Virus record (IMG/VR): IMGVR_UViG_3300008116_000393
Span: 1 to 30,196 of that record
Strand: one strand, 5' to 3'
Length of the DNA: 30,196 bases
Origin: a virus
Shown here: positions 17,601 to 24,432 of the stretch, piece by piece
How the letters are laid out: each line of letters begins with the position of its first letter
How positions within the stretch are numbered: the stretch's first letter is position 1
Position numbers and translations under genes: made by a program
Notes under the pieces: model-generated
Database searches by the model: none
What the model was told of the DNA's origin: nothing
What the model saw: the letters and a program-made list of their open reading frames with translations, nothing else

Positions 17601-19963
17601 ATCCTCCATATGTAACCATAATTTCTTCTGTAAAAATTCAAGCATTTAATCACAGAAGATATACAATGAAAGATATTGCCAGATTGGATAAGAGAATACA
17701 AAATCTGGAGTTATATACATCTTTATCAATTGCTGAACTTGCCACAATCAATAAAAACGATAGAACAGTTCGTGATTCATTTGGTATAGCAAGACCAAAA
17801 AATGGTGTATTTGTTGATTCGTTCATCGATAAAAGTGCTGCTGATATAGTAAAACCTGATTTTAATTCAGCAATTGATATTGTTACACGCACTCTACGTG
17901 GTTCATTTAATCTTGCTTCAACAAGAGTATTTTCCAATAATTCAACTTCAAATCAAAATGTTGAGATTAATGGACCATTGATGTTGCTTTCTTCAACAAT
18001 TACTCCTTTTGTTGTGCAGAACAGAGCATCAAAAACAATGAATATTAACCCATTTAATATTGTTAATTATATTGGGTCAATTGTTCTTGACCCGCCTTCT
18101 GATGTCTGGCGTTCCGAAACTCGTTTAGAATCACAAAATATTGATTTGTCCGGTGGTGCTGAGGCAGCAGATGCATGGTCAGCAATGAAGTTTACTGATT
18201 ATGGCAACTGGAACACTCAAGTTGTTGGTGTTGAGGCTGTGGAATTTGGTCAGAGAGAACTTCTTGGTATAAATGTTGTAAATAAAGACGGCACCGATCG
18301 TAATGATAGTTGGGCAAAAGGATTCGAAAACAGTGGTGGGAAACCCACTGGCGGTGGCCTCATTGCGGTCACCGCCTCAGTTGATTTTACCGAAAGAAAA
18401 AAAGAAGTTGTAACTGAAACATTAGACAAAACACGCACCAATATTATTAGCACAATTGTACCTAAACAACTTACCCAATCTTTTGGTGACAGATTGATCG
18501 ATGTAAGTATTGTTCAGTTTATGAGAGCAAGAAACATATTGGTTATAGGTAGCAAATTCAAACCGTTTACGACACTTAATGCATTTTTTGATAATGTAAA
18601 TGTTAATGATAAAATTGCAAAAGTAAATCGTTTTGAGATGGTTCAAAATAACTTGCAATATCAAACAACAATTTCAAATTCTGAAACTGTAACTTTTTAT
18701 AGAGCATCTTCAAACACAGAACTTTTAAGCACAGACACAGTAATTGGAATTGGTGGTGCAGCATTGACCTCAAATAACAATTTGTTCTCTGTAAATATGC
18801 AACCATCAGCATCGTTTGGTTCTTGGGATCAGTGTGCAACAAATGGTATTTGGGTTAAAGGTGATATTACAGGAAGAACATATAGAGCAGACAAATGGTA
18901 TCACCAAACAGGTATTGCTCTTGCTGGTTCGGCTACTACAATCACACTTGCTCTTTCTGCTGGTGGTGCTACTAATGCTGCCGATTATGTGAATAAGAGA
19001 ATTCTAATTCTTGCTGGAACAGGTAAGGGACAGTCTGTTACAATAAGTTCATATGATTCTTCTACACGTGTTGCAACAATTAATGGAACTTGGACAACTA
19101 ATCCAGATTCAACTTCTGTTTATACAATAGGAGATTTAGAGACAACAAAAGAAGGCACAACAGCCGCTATTTTCTTTTTACCCGCAGATGTGTTTAGAAC
19201 GGGTGAAAAAGTTTTACGCTTAATTGATGATGCGTTTAATAACCTTGAAAACTCCAGAACAAATGGAGATGCGAAGTTTTTGTCACAGGGTCAAGTAGAT
19301 ACTAAACAATCAACTTCTGTTACAGTCTTTACTCCTACTGTTTCAAGATCAACCGTAAATGAATCCACAACAGAGACAGTTACTTCAATTAAATCATCGG
19401 TCGTTACAACTAGAAGGAACAACGTTGTTATTGGATACTACGATCCTCTTGCACAAACATTCCTGATTAATCCAAATCAATATCCACAAGGTATCGTGAT
19501 TGATTCTGTTCGTGTTTGCTTTAAAACAAAAGACATATCTGCTCCAGTGACTTGTCAAATCCGACCAGTTGATAACGGGTACCCTTCTTCTGCTGTGGTT
19601 TATCCATATGCCGAAAAAACTCTGACTCCAGATCAAGTAACAATAACTGATAATCCTGATGTAACAGATTCAAACAAATACACTGAGTTTAAATTTGATG
19701 TTCCAATATTGTTACTACCAGGAGAACATTCATTTGTACTTGTTTCAAATAGTAATGGATATGAGTGTTATATTGCTCAAATTGGTGCAACCGATATTCG
19801 AACTACTGTGAAGATTTCAGAACAACCTTATACAGGGTCTCTGTTCTTATCACAAAACGGTTCTACTTGGACTGCCGATCAAGAACAAGACATCATGTTT
19901 AGTATTCAGAAAAGAGTGTTTACAAATGGTACTGGACAAGGCTTCTTTGAAGTTGATTTTTAG
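14684..19963 (+). CDS. Giant DUF4815-type baseplate/fibre-base protein, main part (frame broken at 3' end)
   Basis: A 1759-aa open frame with the DUF4815 hallmark at the N-terminus: NFNQDPYYDDFDDDKNYYRV, LFKPGNAVQSRELTQLQSTL and DQIKKFGDHVFKTGSVV (about residues 6-65). In marine T4-like phages such proteins occupy the place of gp9-gp12 at the baseplate rim. The middle keeps further family blocks: FLRDYLDFRPVR (about 872-883), the Arg-rich RLDKRIQNLELYTSLSIAEL helix (about 1000-1019), and YDPLAQTFLINPNQYPQGIV (about 1586-1605) with its fibre-attachment-like beta region. It stops with ...EVDF-TAG in the middle of a conserved beta domain, while the expected continuation is open in the -1 frame. 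It is therefore probably not complete as written; the joined product would be about 2022 aa. Confidence 0.88.
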   Translation: MALTTNFNQDPYYDDFDDDKNYYRVLFKPGNAVQSRELTQLQSTLQDQIKKFGDHVFKTGSVVTGGQITIQNVAYINIASSYSGQDISYLNFDKQVIINSANTKRAYVLKSYGAVSANNEPITFIVNQLYGDPFTVNETIYTSNTDPQAITYYANTASANATGNCQSFSVNEGVFYYDGIFVKVQPQSVAVDKYSREGSAIVGFSVSEDLVDYTEDTTLLDPAQGSSNFQAPGADRYKVLMTLETRPIGSTDLKQFVELSIMDGGVPQKTVNTPIYASLGDEFARRTEDESGDYVIKNFPLELTDSVSNSAFANVTLGSGKAYIKGYEFRTDAPTTITVPKPRTTETVENRRVEVDYGYYIFANGMYGNFATNQYANADISLLNTGQITNYVGTGNAAIYANTTIGNTKIKVVSFYSVSGNTSESNNYIYKVYLTDVNTRPIAANGGYGINATGGSTSTVVFPTGFAANNDVYKGLSLRIVGGAPLNSPSDNSTRIITDYVGSSLTATVFPPFSTAVGANFRFILDPKFADAESLVRLGAGNSRIALANVSPLSKDEQIGVSTTTLVQSKGLFQPASIRDTIREPLLIRVGVENVADNTIRDFSYSYKRLYQTVTFTGGVSQALSLGTGETLQSATTTDSKQRYYQVIPTNSGTSWYQVGRTIPAENFTVDTSSRTITVTDGANMTANIYAVVNASNPTSKTKTFVKANTQLVDPGWGIGLGTYVKVFAANNNANVAPFDGQTIINQSIVERRPGQPQWLYVTDVHSINAIFDLNGANVTTSVYNALTESSNVTARYILNTGQKDSYYDWSSITLRPGQNAPIGPLVIRYNRFSSNGSGYFDIDSYTRLGTQENGGRGVSYDMIPIYTLQSGAKIFLRDYLDFRPVRASVRSSASADTIARNFILDVDEAVLGPKVAEPGLDVLMDFEYYLPRIDRIVLTKNREFLVLQGVPAFNPVVPVEPDDSMTLYILTYPPYVTIISSVKIQAFNHRRYTMKDIARLDKRIQNLELYTSLSIAELATINKNDRTVRDSFGIARPKNGVFVDSFIDKSAADIVKPDFNSAIDIVTRTLRGSFNLASTRVFSNNSTSNQNVEINGPLMLLSSTITPFVVQNRASKTMNINPFNIVNYIGSIVLDPPSDVWRSETRLESQNIDLSGGAEAADAWSAMKFTDYGNWNTQVVGVEAVEFGQRELLGINVVNKDGTDRNDSWAKGFENSGGKPTGGGLIAVTASVDFTERKKEVVTETLDKTRTNIISTIVPKQLTQSFGDRLIDVSIVQFMRARNILVIGSKFKPFTTLNAFFDNVNVNDKIAKVNRFEMVQNNLQYQTTISNSETVTFYRASSNTELLSTDTVIGIGGAALTSNNNLFSVNMQPSASFGSWDQCATNGIWVKGDITGRTYRADKWYHQTGIALAGSATTITLALSAGGATNAADYVNKRILILAGTGKGQSVTISSYDSSTRVATINGTWTTNPDSTSVYTIGDLETTKEGTTAAIFFLPADVFRTGEKVLRLIDDAFNNLENSRTNGDAKFLSQGQVDTKQSTSVTVFTPTVSRSTVNESTTETVTSIKSSVVTTRRNNVVIGYYDPLAQTFLINPNQYPQGIVIDSVRVCFKTKDISAPVTCQIRPVDNGYPSSAVVYPYAEKTLTPDQVTITDNPDVTDSNKYTEFKFDVPILLLPGEHSFVLVSNSNGYECYIAQIGATDIRTTVKISEQPYTGSLFLSQNGSTWTADQEQDIMFSIQKRVFTNGTGQGFFEVDF
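18336..18376 (+). other. Pair of GC-rich hairpins inside the DUF4815 gene
   Basis: GTGGG-AAA-CCCAC (18336-18348) is followed at once by a 7-bp stem GGCGGTG/CACCGCC (18350-18356 with 18370-18376, 13-base loop). Both lie in an AT-rich coding region where such stems are uncommon. A role in translation pausing is possible but unproven. Confidence 0.35.
19955..19963 (+). other. Probable -1 frameshift site or homopolymer error (GAT TTT TAG)
   Basis: The frame-0 codons GAT-TTT-TAG contain five T's (19957-19961). Slipping back one base on T-TTT lets translation bypass the TAG and continue through 15 sense codons (LVRTTLTTNNPDVSP) into the 20005 frame. In the -1 frame the nearest upstream stop is TGA at 19954-19956, so the switch must occur exactly in this T run. 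No classical X-XXY-YYZ heptamer or downstream stem is evident. A missing T in the assembly is an equally good explanation. Confidence 0.65.
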
Positions 19964-20004
19964 TAAGAACTACACTTACAACAAATAATCCAGATGTTTC
20001 TCCA

Positions 20005-20751
20005 ATGATTGATATCACTCGTCTAAACCTTCTGACGATTGAAAATAGAATCAATAATATGGAGTTACAAAATACAGGGTTTATCGTTGTAAATCAAGGT
20101 TCTGGCTACACAACAAATGGAAGCGTAACGTTTACTTACCCAGATGGAACAAACGATGATCGTGGTGCCGCTGCAAGAGCAGTAACCGATGGAGATAAAA
20201 TTGTTCGACTTGAATTAACTAATCCAGGTTCAGGTTATTATACTTCACCAATATTGACAATTTCTGGTGGTAGTGGTTCGGGTGCTACCGCAGTGTATAA
20301 TGGTGAAGATAAATCGTCAGGGGGTAATTCAAATATTCGTTATATTACGAAACGTGTGAAACTTGCTCCTGGTTTTGATGCTGGCGATTTACGTGTGTAT
20401 ATGGACATTTATCGCCCACCGGGTTCAGGAATTCTTGTGTATTACAAGTTACTTTCTGAATCAGATTCTTCTGAATTCGATGACAACAATTATCAATTAA
20501 TGACAGAAAACTCAACATCACTCAATGCCGTTTCTAATGGCAGAGGTGATTTTTTTGAAGTGATCTTTGCTCCAGGAACTTATGGGTCAGGTATCCCAAA
20601 TAATAGAGTAAGATACACTGGTGCTAATGGTGTTGAATATAAAGACTTTATGTCATTTGCAATTAAGATAGTTATGTTTGGTTCAAGCACAGTTAATGTG
20701 CCTTTAGTTTCTCAATTACGTGTTGTTGCTTTGCCAGAGGCTACGGTTTAA
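20005..20751 (+). CDS. C-terminal part of the DUF4815 protein in the -1 frame
   Basis: A 248-aa open frame; open reading actually extends back to about 19957. The joined segment reads TTNNPDVSPMIDITRLNLLT followed by IENRINNM, the type of linker (S-P-x-I-D-x-x-R-x-x-L...NRI-NN) I associate with the interior of DUF4815 proteins. Residues about 18-95 hold two GSGY...SGGSGSGA-type repeats. Residues about 110-248 form the usual C-terminal domain: NIRYITKRVKLAPGFDAGDL, VYMDIYRPPGSGILVYYKLL and DFMSFAIKIVMFG. No ribosome site precedes the ATG at 20005, which argues against independent initiation. Most likely it is the 3' end of the preceding gene; less likely, it is a genuinely separate subunit. 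Confidence 0.8.
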   Translation: MIDITRLNLLTIENRINNMELQNTGFIVVNQGSGYTTNGSVTFTYPDGTNDDRGAAARAVTDGDKIVRLELTNPGSGYYTSPILTISGGSGSGATAVYNGEDKSSGGNSNIRYITKRVKLAPGFDAGDLRVYMDIYRPPGSGILVYYKLLSESDSSEFDDNNYQLMTENSTSLNAVSNGRGDFFEVIFAPGTYGSGIPNNRVRYTGANGVEYKDFMSFAIKIVMFGSSTVNVPLVSQLRVVALPEATV

Positions 20752-20753
20752 AT

Positions 20754-20975
20754 ATGTTTGTTCAAATAAAAGACAATCAAAATTTTTATCGTGACACAGA
20801 AAGTAAAGCACTTCTGAATGTCAACAAGGAAGAATTTGCCCTTTATTATGCAGAAAGAGAACAAAAATTAAAAGAACTACAAGAGAAGCAAACACTGGAA
20901 AATAAAGTAAATAAATTAGAAGATGACATATCAGAAATTAAGAATCTTCTTCAACAACTTGTAACGAGAACATAA
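20754..20975 (+). CDS. Small coiled-coil protein after the DUF4815 gene
   Basis: A 73-aa protein whose ATG lies two bases after the previous stop. Residues about 1-30 (MFVQIKDNQNFYRDTESKAL) look like a short beta start. Residues about 31-70 are a strongly charged helix with a heptad-like pattern: AEREQKLKELQEKQ, then ENKVNKLEDDISEIKNLLQQ. A parallel trimeric or dimeric coiled coil is likely, suitable for a fibre connector or fibritin-like whisker fragment. No named family is recognised. It is tightly coupled to the fibre gene that begins one base after its stop. Confidence 0.78.
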   Translation: MFVQIKDNQNFYRDTESKALLNVNKEEFALYYAEREQKLKELQEKQTLENKVNKLEDDISEIKNLLQQLVTRT

Positions 20976-20976
20976 G

Positions 20977-21837
20977 ATGGCAATAGATCAACTTTCAACA
21001 GCCAATACTTTTGAAGAGTGGCTAACCACAACATCTACTCTTGTTGCGGTTGCAAATAATCTGACCGATAATACGGGCGGTGGTTTTGTGATGAACTCTT
21101 CGATTTTTATCGAAGGTTCTGCTGCTTCTCTGAATGTTCGCACATTAGCAAACATTAATACACTAAGAGCAAACACCGCAAATCTTGCTAATGTTCTTTT
21201 CTTAGACAATGATGTTACGGTACCTAGAGATATAACGATTGGTAGAAATGCTAACGTAATCGCAAACATAACTTCGGTTAATGTTACTAATAGATTGTTT
21301 GTTGGTGGTGATACATTCTTACACGGTAATCTGACCATTTCAGGTAATACGACTTTAGATGCCATTGGTTTTAATGATTTGGCTGTGGCAGGTAATGCAA
21401 ATATTGCTCAAACTTTAGTTGTTGTTGGAAATACGTTTGCTTCAAATGTAACTATATCTGGTAATATTACAAGGGCAAATGTTACAACGACACTGAATGT
21501 TGGTAGTAGCATCGTTGCGCCATTGGCGAATATCTCCACACTGAACGTCACAAGTGGATTAATACTCACGGGTAATGCCGCAAGTGTAAATATCACAAGC
21601 AATCTGGCGGTCGGTGGTGATGCATTCATTTATGGTAATCTATCAATATCTGGTAACGTTACTTTAGACTCACTTGGATTTGATGATTTAAGTGTTGCTG
21701 GTTCTGTTAATGCAGCAAACTTAAATACAAGCACAGGTAACATTACACTCTTGGTGGGTCAAGCAAATACTGCAATTTATGGCACAATTTCAGCAGCAAT
21801 TGACTCATCAATTGCATTTGCGATTGCCTTAGGTTAA
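20977..21837 (+). CDS. Fibre-like virion protein with internal beta duplication
   Basis: A 286-aa protein that begins MAIDQLSTANTFEEWLTTTS, an N-terminal motif of the kind seen at the start of fibre proteins in marine T4-like phages and possibly the anchor to the virion. The rest is a chain of short Asn/Thr/Val beta strands (NLTISGN, NVTISGN, LILTGN). Two copies of a block of about 35 residues occur: FVGGDTFLHGNLTISGNTTL at about 108-140 and AVGGDAFIYGNLSISGNVTL at about 210-243, each ending in a GF(N/D)DL turn. The C-terminus is hydrophobic (IDSSIAFAIALG). It lacks catalytic motifs. A late-promoter-like box overlaps its stop. Confidence 0.78.
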   Translation: MAIDQLSTANTFEEWLTTTSTLVAVANNLTDNTGGGFVMNSSIFIEGSAASLNVRTLANINTLRANTANLANVLFLDNDVTVPRDITIGRNANVIANITSVNVTNRLFVGGDTFLHGNLTISGNTTLDAIGFNDLAVAGNANIAQTLVVVGNTFASNVTISGNITRANVTTTLNVGSSIVAPLANISTLNVTSGLILTGNAASVNITSNLAVGGDAFIYGNLSISGNVTLDSLGFDDLSVAGSVNAANLNTSTGNITLLVGQANTAIYGTISAAIDSSIAFAIALG

Positions 21838-21844
21838 ATAAATA
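21837..21844 (+). promoter_or_regulatory. Late-promoter-like AATAAATA(C) before 21867 gene
   Basis: AATAAATACTG begins on the last base of the upstream TAA stop, 23 bases before the next ATG, and is followed by AGAGGA (21857-21862) as ribosome site. The layout, box then short leader then SD, matches a T4 late promoter. One mismatch to TATAAATA. Confidence 0.5.
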
Positions 21845-21866
21845 CTGAAGAAAAACAGAGGATTTA

Positions 21867-22202
21867 ATGGCTAACAATTTTAAAAACAGTGTTCTCAAAG
21901 CGGCAGGAACGACTGCTCAGAACGTATATGCGGCTGCTGCTGGTGTGCAAGCCACAGTTATCGGTATGACAATCGCTAACATTACAAGTTCACCAATCGC
22001 TGCAAACGTTATTTTAACCTGCGCTGGTGCTGCCGCACCGAACGTGTATTTGGTTCAGAGTGCTACGATTGCTCCCGGTGGTGCATTAGTACCTATTGGT
22101 GGCGATCAAAAACTTGTGTTGGAAGCAGGAGATTACTTAGCAGTAAATACATCTGTAGCATCTTCCGCTGATGTCATTGCTTCAGTTCTGGAGATTTCCT
22201 AA
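21867..22202 (+). CDS. Small beta-rich virion protein (type A paralogue 1)
   Basis: A 111-aa protein starting MANNFKNSVLKAAGTTAQNV. After a short helical lead the sequence is an alternating beta pattern: QATVIGMTIANITSSPIAAN, VILTCAGA, then ATIAPGGALVPIGGDQKLVL and EAGDYLAVNTSV. The plan (a 'TVIGMTIANIT' strand, a Pro/Gly turn, then 'LxAGDYLxVxT') is shared with the proteins at 22705 and 24889, so the three appear to be paralogues. Beta sandwiches of this type are common beside fibre genes in marine phages. The stop overlaps the next start (TAATG). Function is unknown; a fibre-tip or head/tail decoration role is plausible. Confidence 0.75.
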   Translation: MANNFKNSVLKAAGTTAQNVYAAAAGVQATVIGMTIANITSSPIAANVILTCAGAAAPNVYLVQSATIAPGGALVPIGGDQKLVLEAGDYLAVNTSVASSADVIASVLEIS

Positions 22203-22690
22203 TGTCATACATTGGCAACGAACCTGAAGTAAATGCTTTTACAATAACCGTTGATAGTTTTAACGGTACAGGTGCTTGCACTCAATTTACTTTAACAAGA
22301 GACATTGATAGTGCCAATGATATTGAAGTTGTTGTAAATGGTGTCATTCAAACACCAACAACATCTTACACTGTGACGAATGGTTTAATGACATTTGATG
22401 AGGCACCATCTCTTGGCACTAACAATATTACTGTCAGATATCTTGCACCAGTAGCAATTACATATAATCAAATTTCAGCATCACAAATTTTACCTGGCGC
22501 TGTAACTGAAACCGCAATTGCTACTAGCGCAGTCACAACAACAAAAATCGCAGATGGTGCTGTTTTAGGTAATAAAATTGGAGTGACTCAAATTACTGGT
22601 AATTTAATAGCAAACAATGCGGTTAGTGGTAACAACATTGTGTCCCCACCAGACATTTTTGATGATGCATTTTTGTTTGGTGGAATGTAA
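22202..22690 (+). CDS. MSYIGN-type fibre protein (type B paralogue 1)
   Basis: A 162-aa protein beginning MSYIGNEPEVNAFTITVDSF. Residues about 15-85 form the domain common in phage fibres, with NGTGACTQFTLTRD, DIEVVVNGVIQTP and TNNITVRYLAP, a short beta-hairpin unit that defines an offset-type grammar. Residues about 85-150 are regular repeats of roughly six residues (AVTETAIATSAVTTTKIADG, then AVLGNKIG), a beta-helical shaft pattern. It ends in FLFGGM. The paralogue at 24433 shares start, domain plan, ITGNLI(A/T) segment and FGG end. It is translationally coupled to the 21867 gene by TAATG. Confidence 0.8.
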   Translation: MSYIGNEPEVNAFTITVDSFNGTGACTQFTLTRDIDSANDIEVVVNGVIQTPTTSYTVTNGLMTFDEAPSLGTNNITVRYLAPVAITYNQISASQILPGAVTETAIATSAVTTTKIADGAVLGNKIGVTQITGNLIANNAVSGNNIVSPPDIFDDAFLFGGM

Positions 22691-22704
22691 AAGGAAAATA
22701 ACAA

Positions 22705-23043
22705 ATGGCAAGATCATATAGAATTTTAGGGCAGTCAAATCCAACAGCCAATACGTTGACAAATCTTTATCGGGTTCCTGTTGGTAATTCCGCAATTATC
22801 TCATCAATTACAATTGCTAATTTAAATGAATCCGATGGTGTTGGAAACTCATTTAGCATTGCTGTGAATGTTTCTGGTGTTGCAGTTTCTAACACAAACT
22901 ATATTGCATACCGTGTGAATTGCCCCGCCAGAGATTCAATTACACTAACACTTGGCATTACAATGAATGCTGGTTCAAACATTTCGGTAAATGCAAATAG
23001 TTCATTAATGAGTTTTTCGGCTTTTGGTACAGAGATTTATTAA
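22705..23043 (+). CDS. Small beta-rich virion protein (type A paralogue 2)
   Basis: A 112-aa protein with AAGGA at 22691-22695 as ribosome site. It begins MARSYRILGQSNPTANTLTN and follows with LYRVPVGNSAIISSITIANL, a pattern I recognise from small beta proteins of marine phages: 'TANTLTNLYTVP...SAVISTI'. The C-terminal half has DSITLTLGITMNAGSNISVN and FSAFGTEIY. It is the closest to the general form of this family; the proteins at 21867 and 24889 are more divergent. Gene order places it between an MSYIGN-type protein and a Gly-rich adhesin, and the same order recurs at 24433-27908. Function is not known. Confidence 0.78.
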   Translation: MARSYRILGQSNPTANTLTNLYRVPVGNSAIISSITIANLNESDGVGNSFSIAVNVSGVAVSNTNYIAYRVNCPARDSITLTLGITMNAGSNISVNANSSLMSFSAFGTEIY

Positions 23044-23055
23044 CTGGAGTTTTGA

Positions 23056-23973
23056 ATGGCTTTAAATAGAATCACCGCAAATAGAGTAACACTTAGAAGA
23101 ATGACGGGTCCTTCTTTGGGTATTACTCAACCGTCTTTTATTGAATATCTCGTTTTAGCAGGTGGTGGTGGAAGTTATGATGGGTCTGGTCAAAACATCT
23201 ATGCACAAGGTGGCGGTGGTGGCGGTGGTGGTTTAAGAACAGGTTTAGCCTTTCCTGCTGTTGGAGCAGTGCTTCAAGTAACAGTTGGTGGTGGTGGTTC
23301 AGGTTCATCATCCGGTTCAAACTCTTCAATTACATTTAATAATCCGGCTGTTTGGTCAAATGTTGTTTGTGATGGTGGTGGTCGTGGGGCATTTTTTGGA
23401 TATCCAGTCCAAATTGGTAACGGATCTTTAAGATCAGCACTGCCTGGTGGTTCGGGTGGCGGTGGTTACGCACAACCACAATGGAATGGTGTTTTTGCTA
23501 CGGGTGCAGCAGGCTATCCGCCATTAGGTAATAATGGTGGAGGCGGCTCTGCCAATCCATCTTCTGCTTCTGCTTCTGGTGGTGGAGGTGGTGCGGGTGG
23601 TGCGGGTGGTGCAGGTGGTTTTCCTAGTTATGTTGGTGGTGCTGGTGGAGTGGGAATATCTAGCGCAATTACAGGTTCATCTCTTACATATGGAGCAGGG
23701 GGTGCTGGTATCGGTAGTGGTGGAGCCGGAACTCAAAATGCTCCAGGTGGTGCTGCAAATGCATCAGCACCGTTAGCAAATCGTGGTGGCGGTGCTGGTG
23801 GTTGCGATGGTGGTATTGTGGGTCCTACAGTATTATCTGGAGCAAGTGGAGTTGTTATATTTAAAAGTGTAATTAGGGCATCAAGCACGACAGGTAGCGC
23901 AACCGAAACTAACTTAGGCTCATCTTGGTTATATCAATTTACTGGCTCTGGTACTATAACTTTTTTACAATAA
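23056..23973 (+). CDS. Glycine-rich fibre/adhesin protein, single module
   Basis: A 305-aa protein with GGAG at 23046-23049. Residues 1-35 are a basic, beta-like lead (MALNRITANRVTLRRMTGPS). From about residue 36 a glycine-rich module begins with FIEYLVLAGGGGSYD, continues with runs of Gly (GGGGGGGGLRTG, GGGGGAGGAGGAGGFPSY, GGGAGGCDGG) and closes with SGVVIFKSVIR (about 266-276), after which a short beta tail ends in GSGTITFLQ. The 'EYLVVAGGGGG...GGSGVVIxK' frame defines a widespread glycine-rich domain of phage and marine bacterial surface proteins. Polyglycine-helix tips such as gp38 of some T-even phages bind hosts, so an adhesin role is plausible. Confidence 0.83.
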   Translation: MALNRITANRVTLRRMTGPSLGITQPSFIEYLVLAGGGGSYDGSGQNIYAQGGGGGGGGLRTGLAFPAVGAVLQVTVGGGGSGSSSGSNSSITFNNPAVWSNVVCDGGGRGAFFGYPVQIGNGSLRSALPGGSGGGGYAQPQWNGVFATGAAGYPPLGNNGGGGSANPSSASASGGGGGAGGAGGAGGFPSYVGGAGGVGISSAITGSSLTYGAGGAGIGSGGAGTQNAPGGAANASAPLANRGGGAGGCDGGIVGPTVLSGASGVVIFKSVIRASSTTGSATETNLGSSWLYQFTGSGTITFLQ

Positions 23974-23976
23974 ATA
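23969..23976 (+). promoter_or_regulatory. Late-promoter-like AATAAATA(C) before 24002 gene
   Basis: AATAAATACTTTT overlaps the TAA stop of the Gly-rich gene and stands 25 bases before the next ATG, with GAGGTGA (23991-23997) between. It repeats the layout seen at 21837, which supports it being a real late box. Confidence 0.5.
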
Positions 23977-24001
23977 CTTTTATTTAATTAGAGGTGATTG
24001 A

Positions 24002-24421
24002 ATGAATAACGAACAAATTTCTTATGCACAATATTTGGTAGGAAACAACAACAAACTTGTATGTGGTATTGACACTGCAATTAAAGCACTCAGACCAAGT
24101 GCAAGATATGATATGTCTGCATCTGGTGGTCATTTTGAGTTTACAAGATGGGAAGACGAGGCGGGAACAAAACCACCAACTAAAGAAGAGATTTTTAAAG
24201 AATTGGAATATCAGAATAAGTTTATTGAATACTGGCAGCACTTTATTGATCGTGCTGCAAACTATCCTGATATTGTAACTATAGTAAACAATTTATGGGA
24301 AGCAATGGATAACAGTGAAATTCCAGGCAAGGGAACAAAGTTCTATGAGTCAATCAAAGAAATCAATGACAAGTTTCCCACACCAGCAGGTGAACCACCA
24401 GTAAGACCGACATACGAATAA
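24002..24421 (+). CDS. Unknown soluble protein between the two fibre cassettes
   Basis: A 139-aa protein that I do not recognise. A strong ribosome site GAGGTGA precedes it. It is unlike its neighbours: charged, mostly helical and not glycine- or asparagine-rich. It reads MNNEQISYAQYLVGNNNKLV, then HFEFTRWEDEAGTKPPTKEE, then a helix NKFIEYWQHFIDRA (about residues 76-89) and a second helix IVTIVNNLWEAMDN (about 93-106), ending with the Pro-rich PTPAGEPPVRPTYE. The location between adhesin cassettes and the soluble character suggest a fibre-assembly factor or chaperone, but that is a guess from context only. Confidence 0.72.
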   Translation: MNNEQISYAQYLVGNNNKLVCGIDTAIKALRPSARYDMSASGGHFEFTRWEDEAGTKPPTKEEIFKELEYQNKFIEYWQHFIDRAANYPDIVTIVNNLWEAMDNSEIPGKGTKFYESIKEINDKFPTPAGEPPVRPTYE

Positions 24422-24432
24422 TAGGAAATTAA

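Noticed and set aside
19936-19952. SD-like AAGG upstream of the T-run as a stimulator of programmed -1 shifting
   Set aside because: The motif is short and its spacing (about 16 bases) is longer than usual for such stimulators, so it is not counted as evidence for programmed shifting.
23977-23990. Possible AT-only hairpin terminator (TAAAT...ATTTA) after the 23056 gene
   Set aside because: The stem has no G/C pairs and is better explained by the AATAAATAC promoter-like box plus AT-rich leader.
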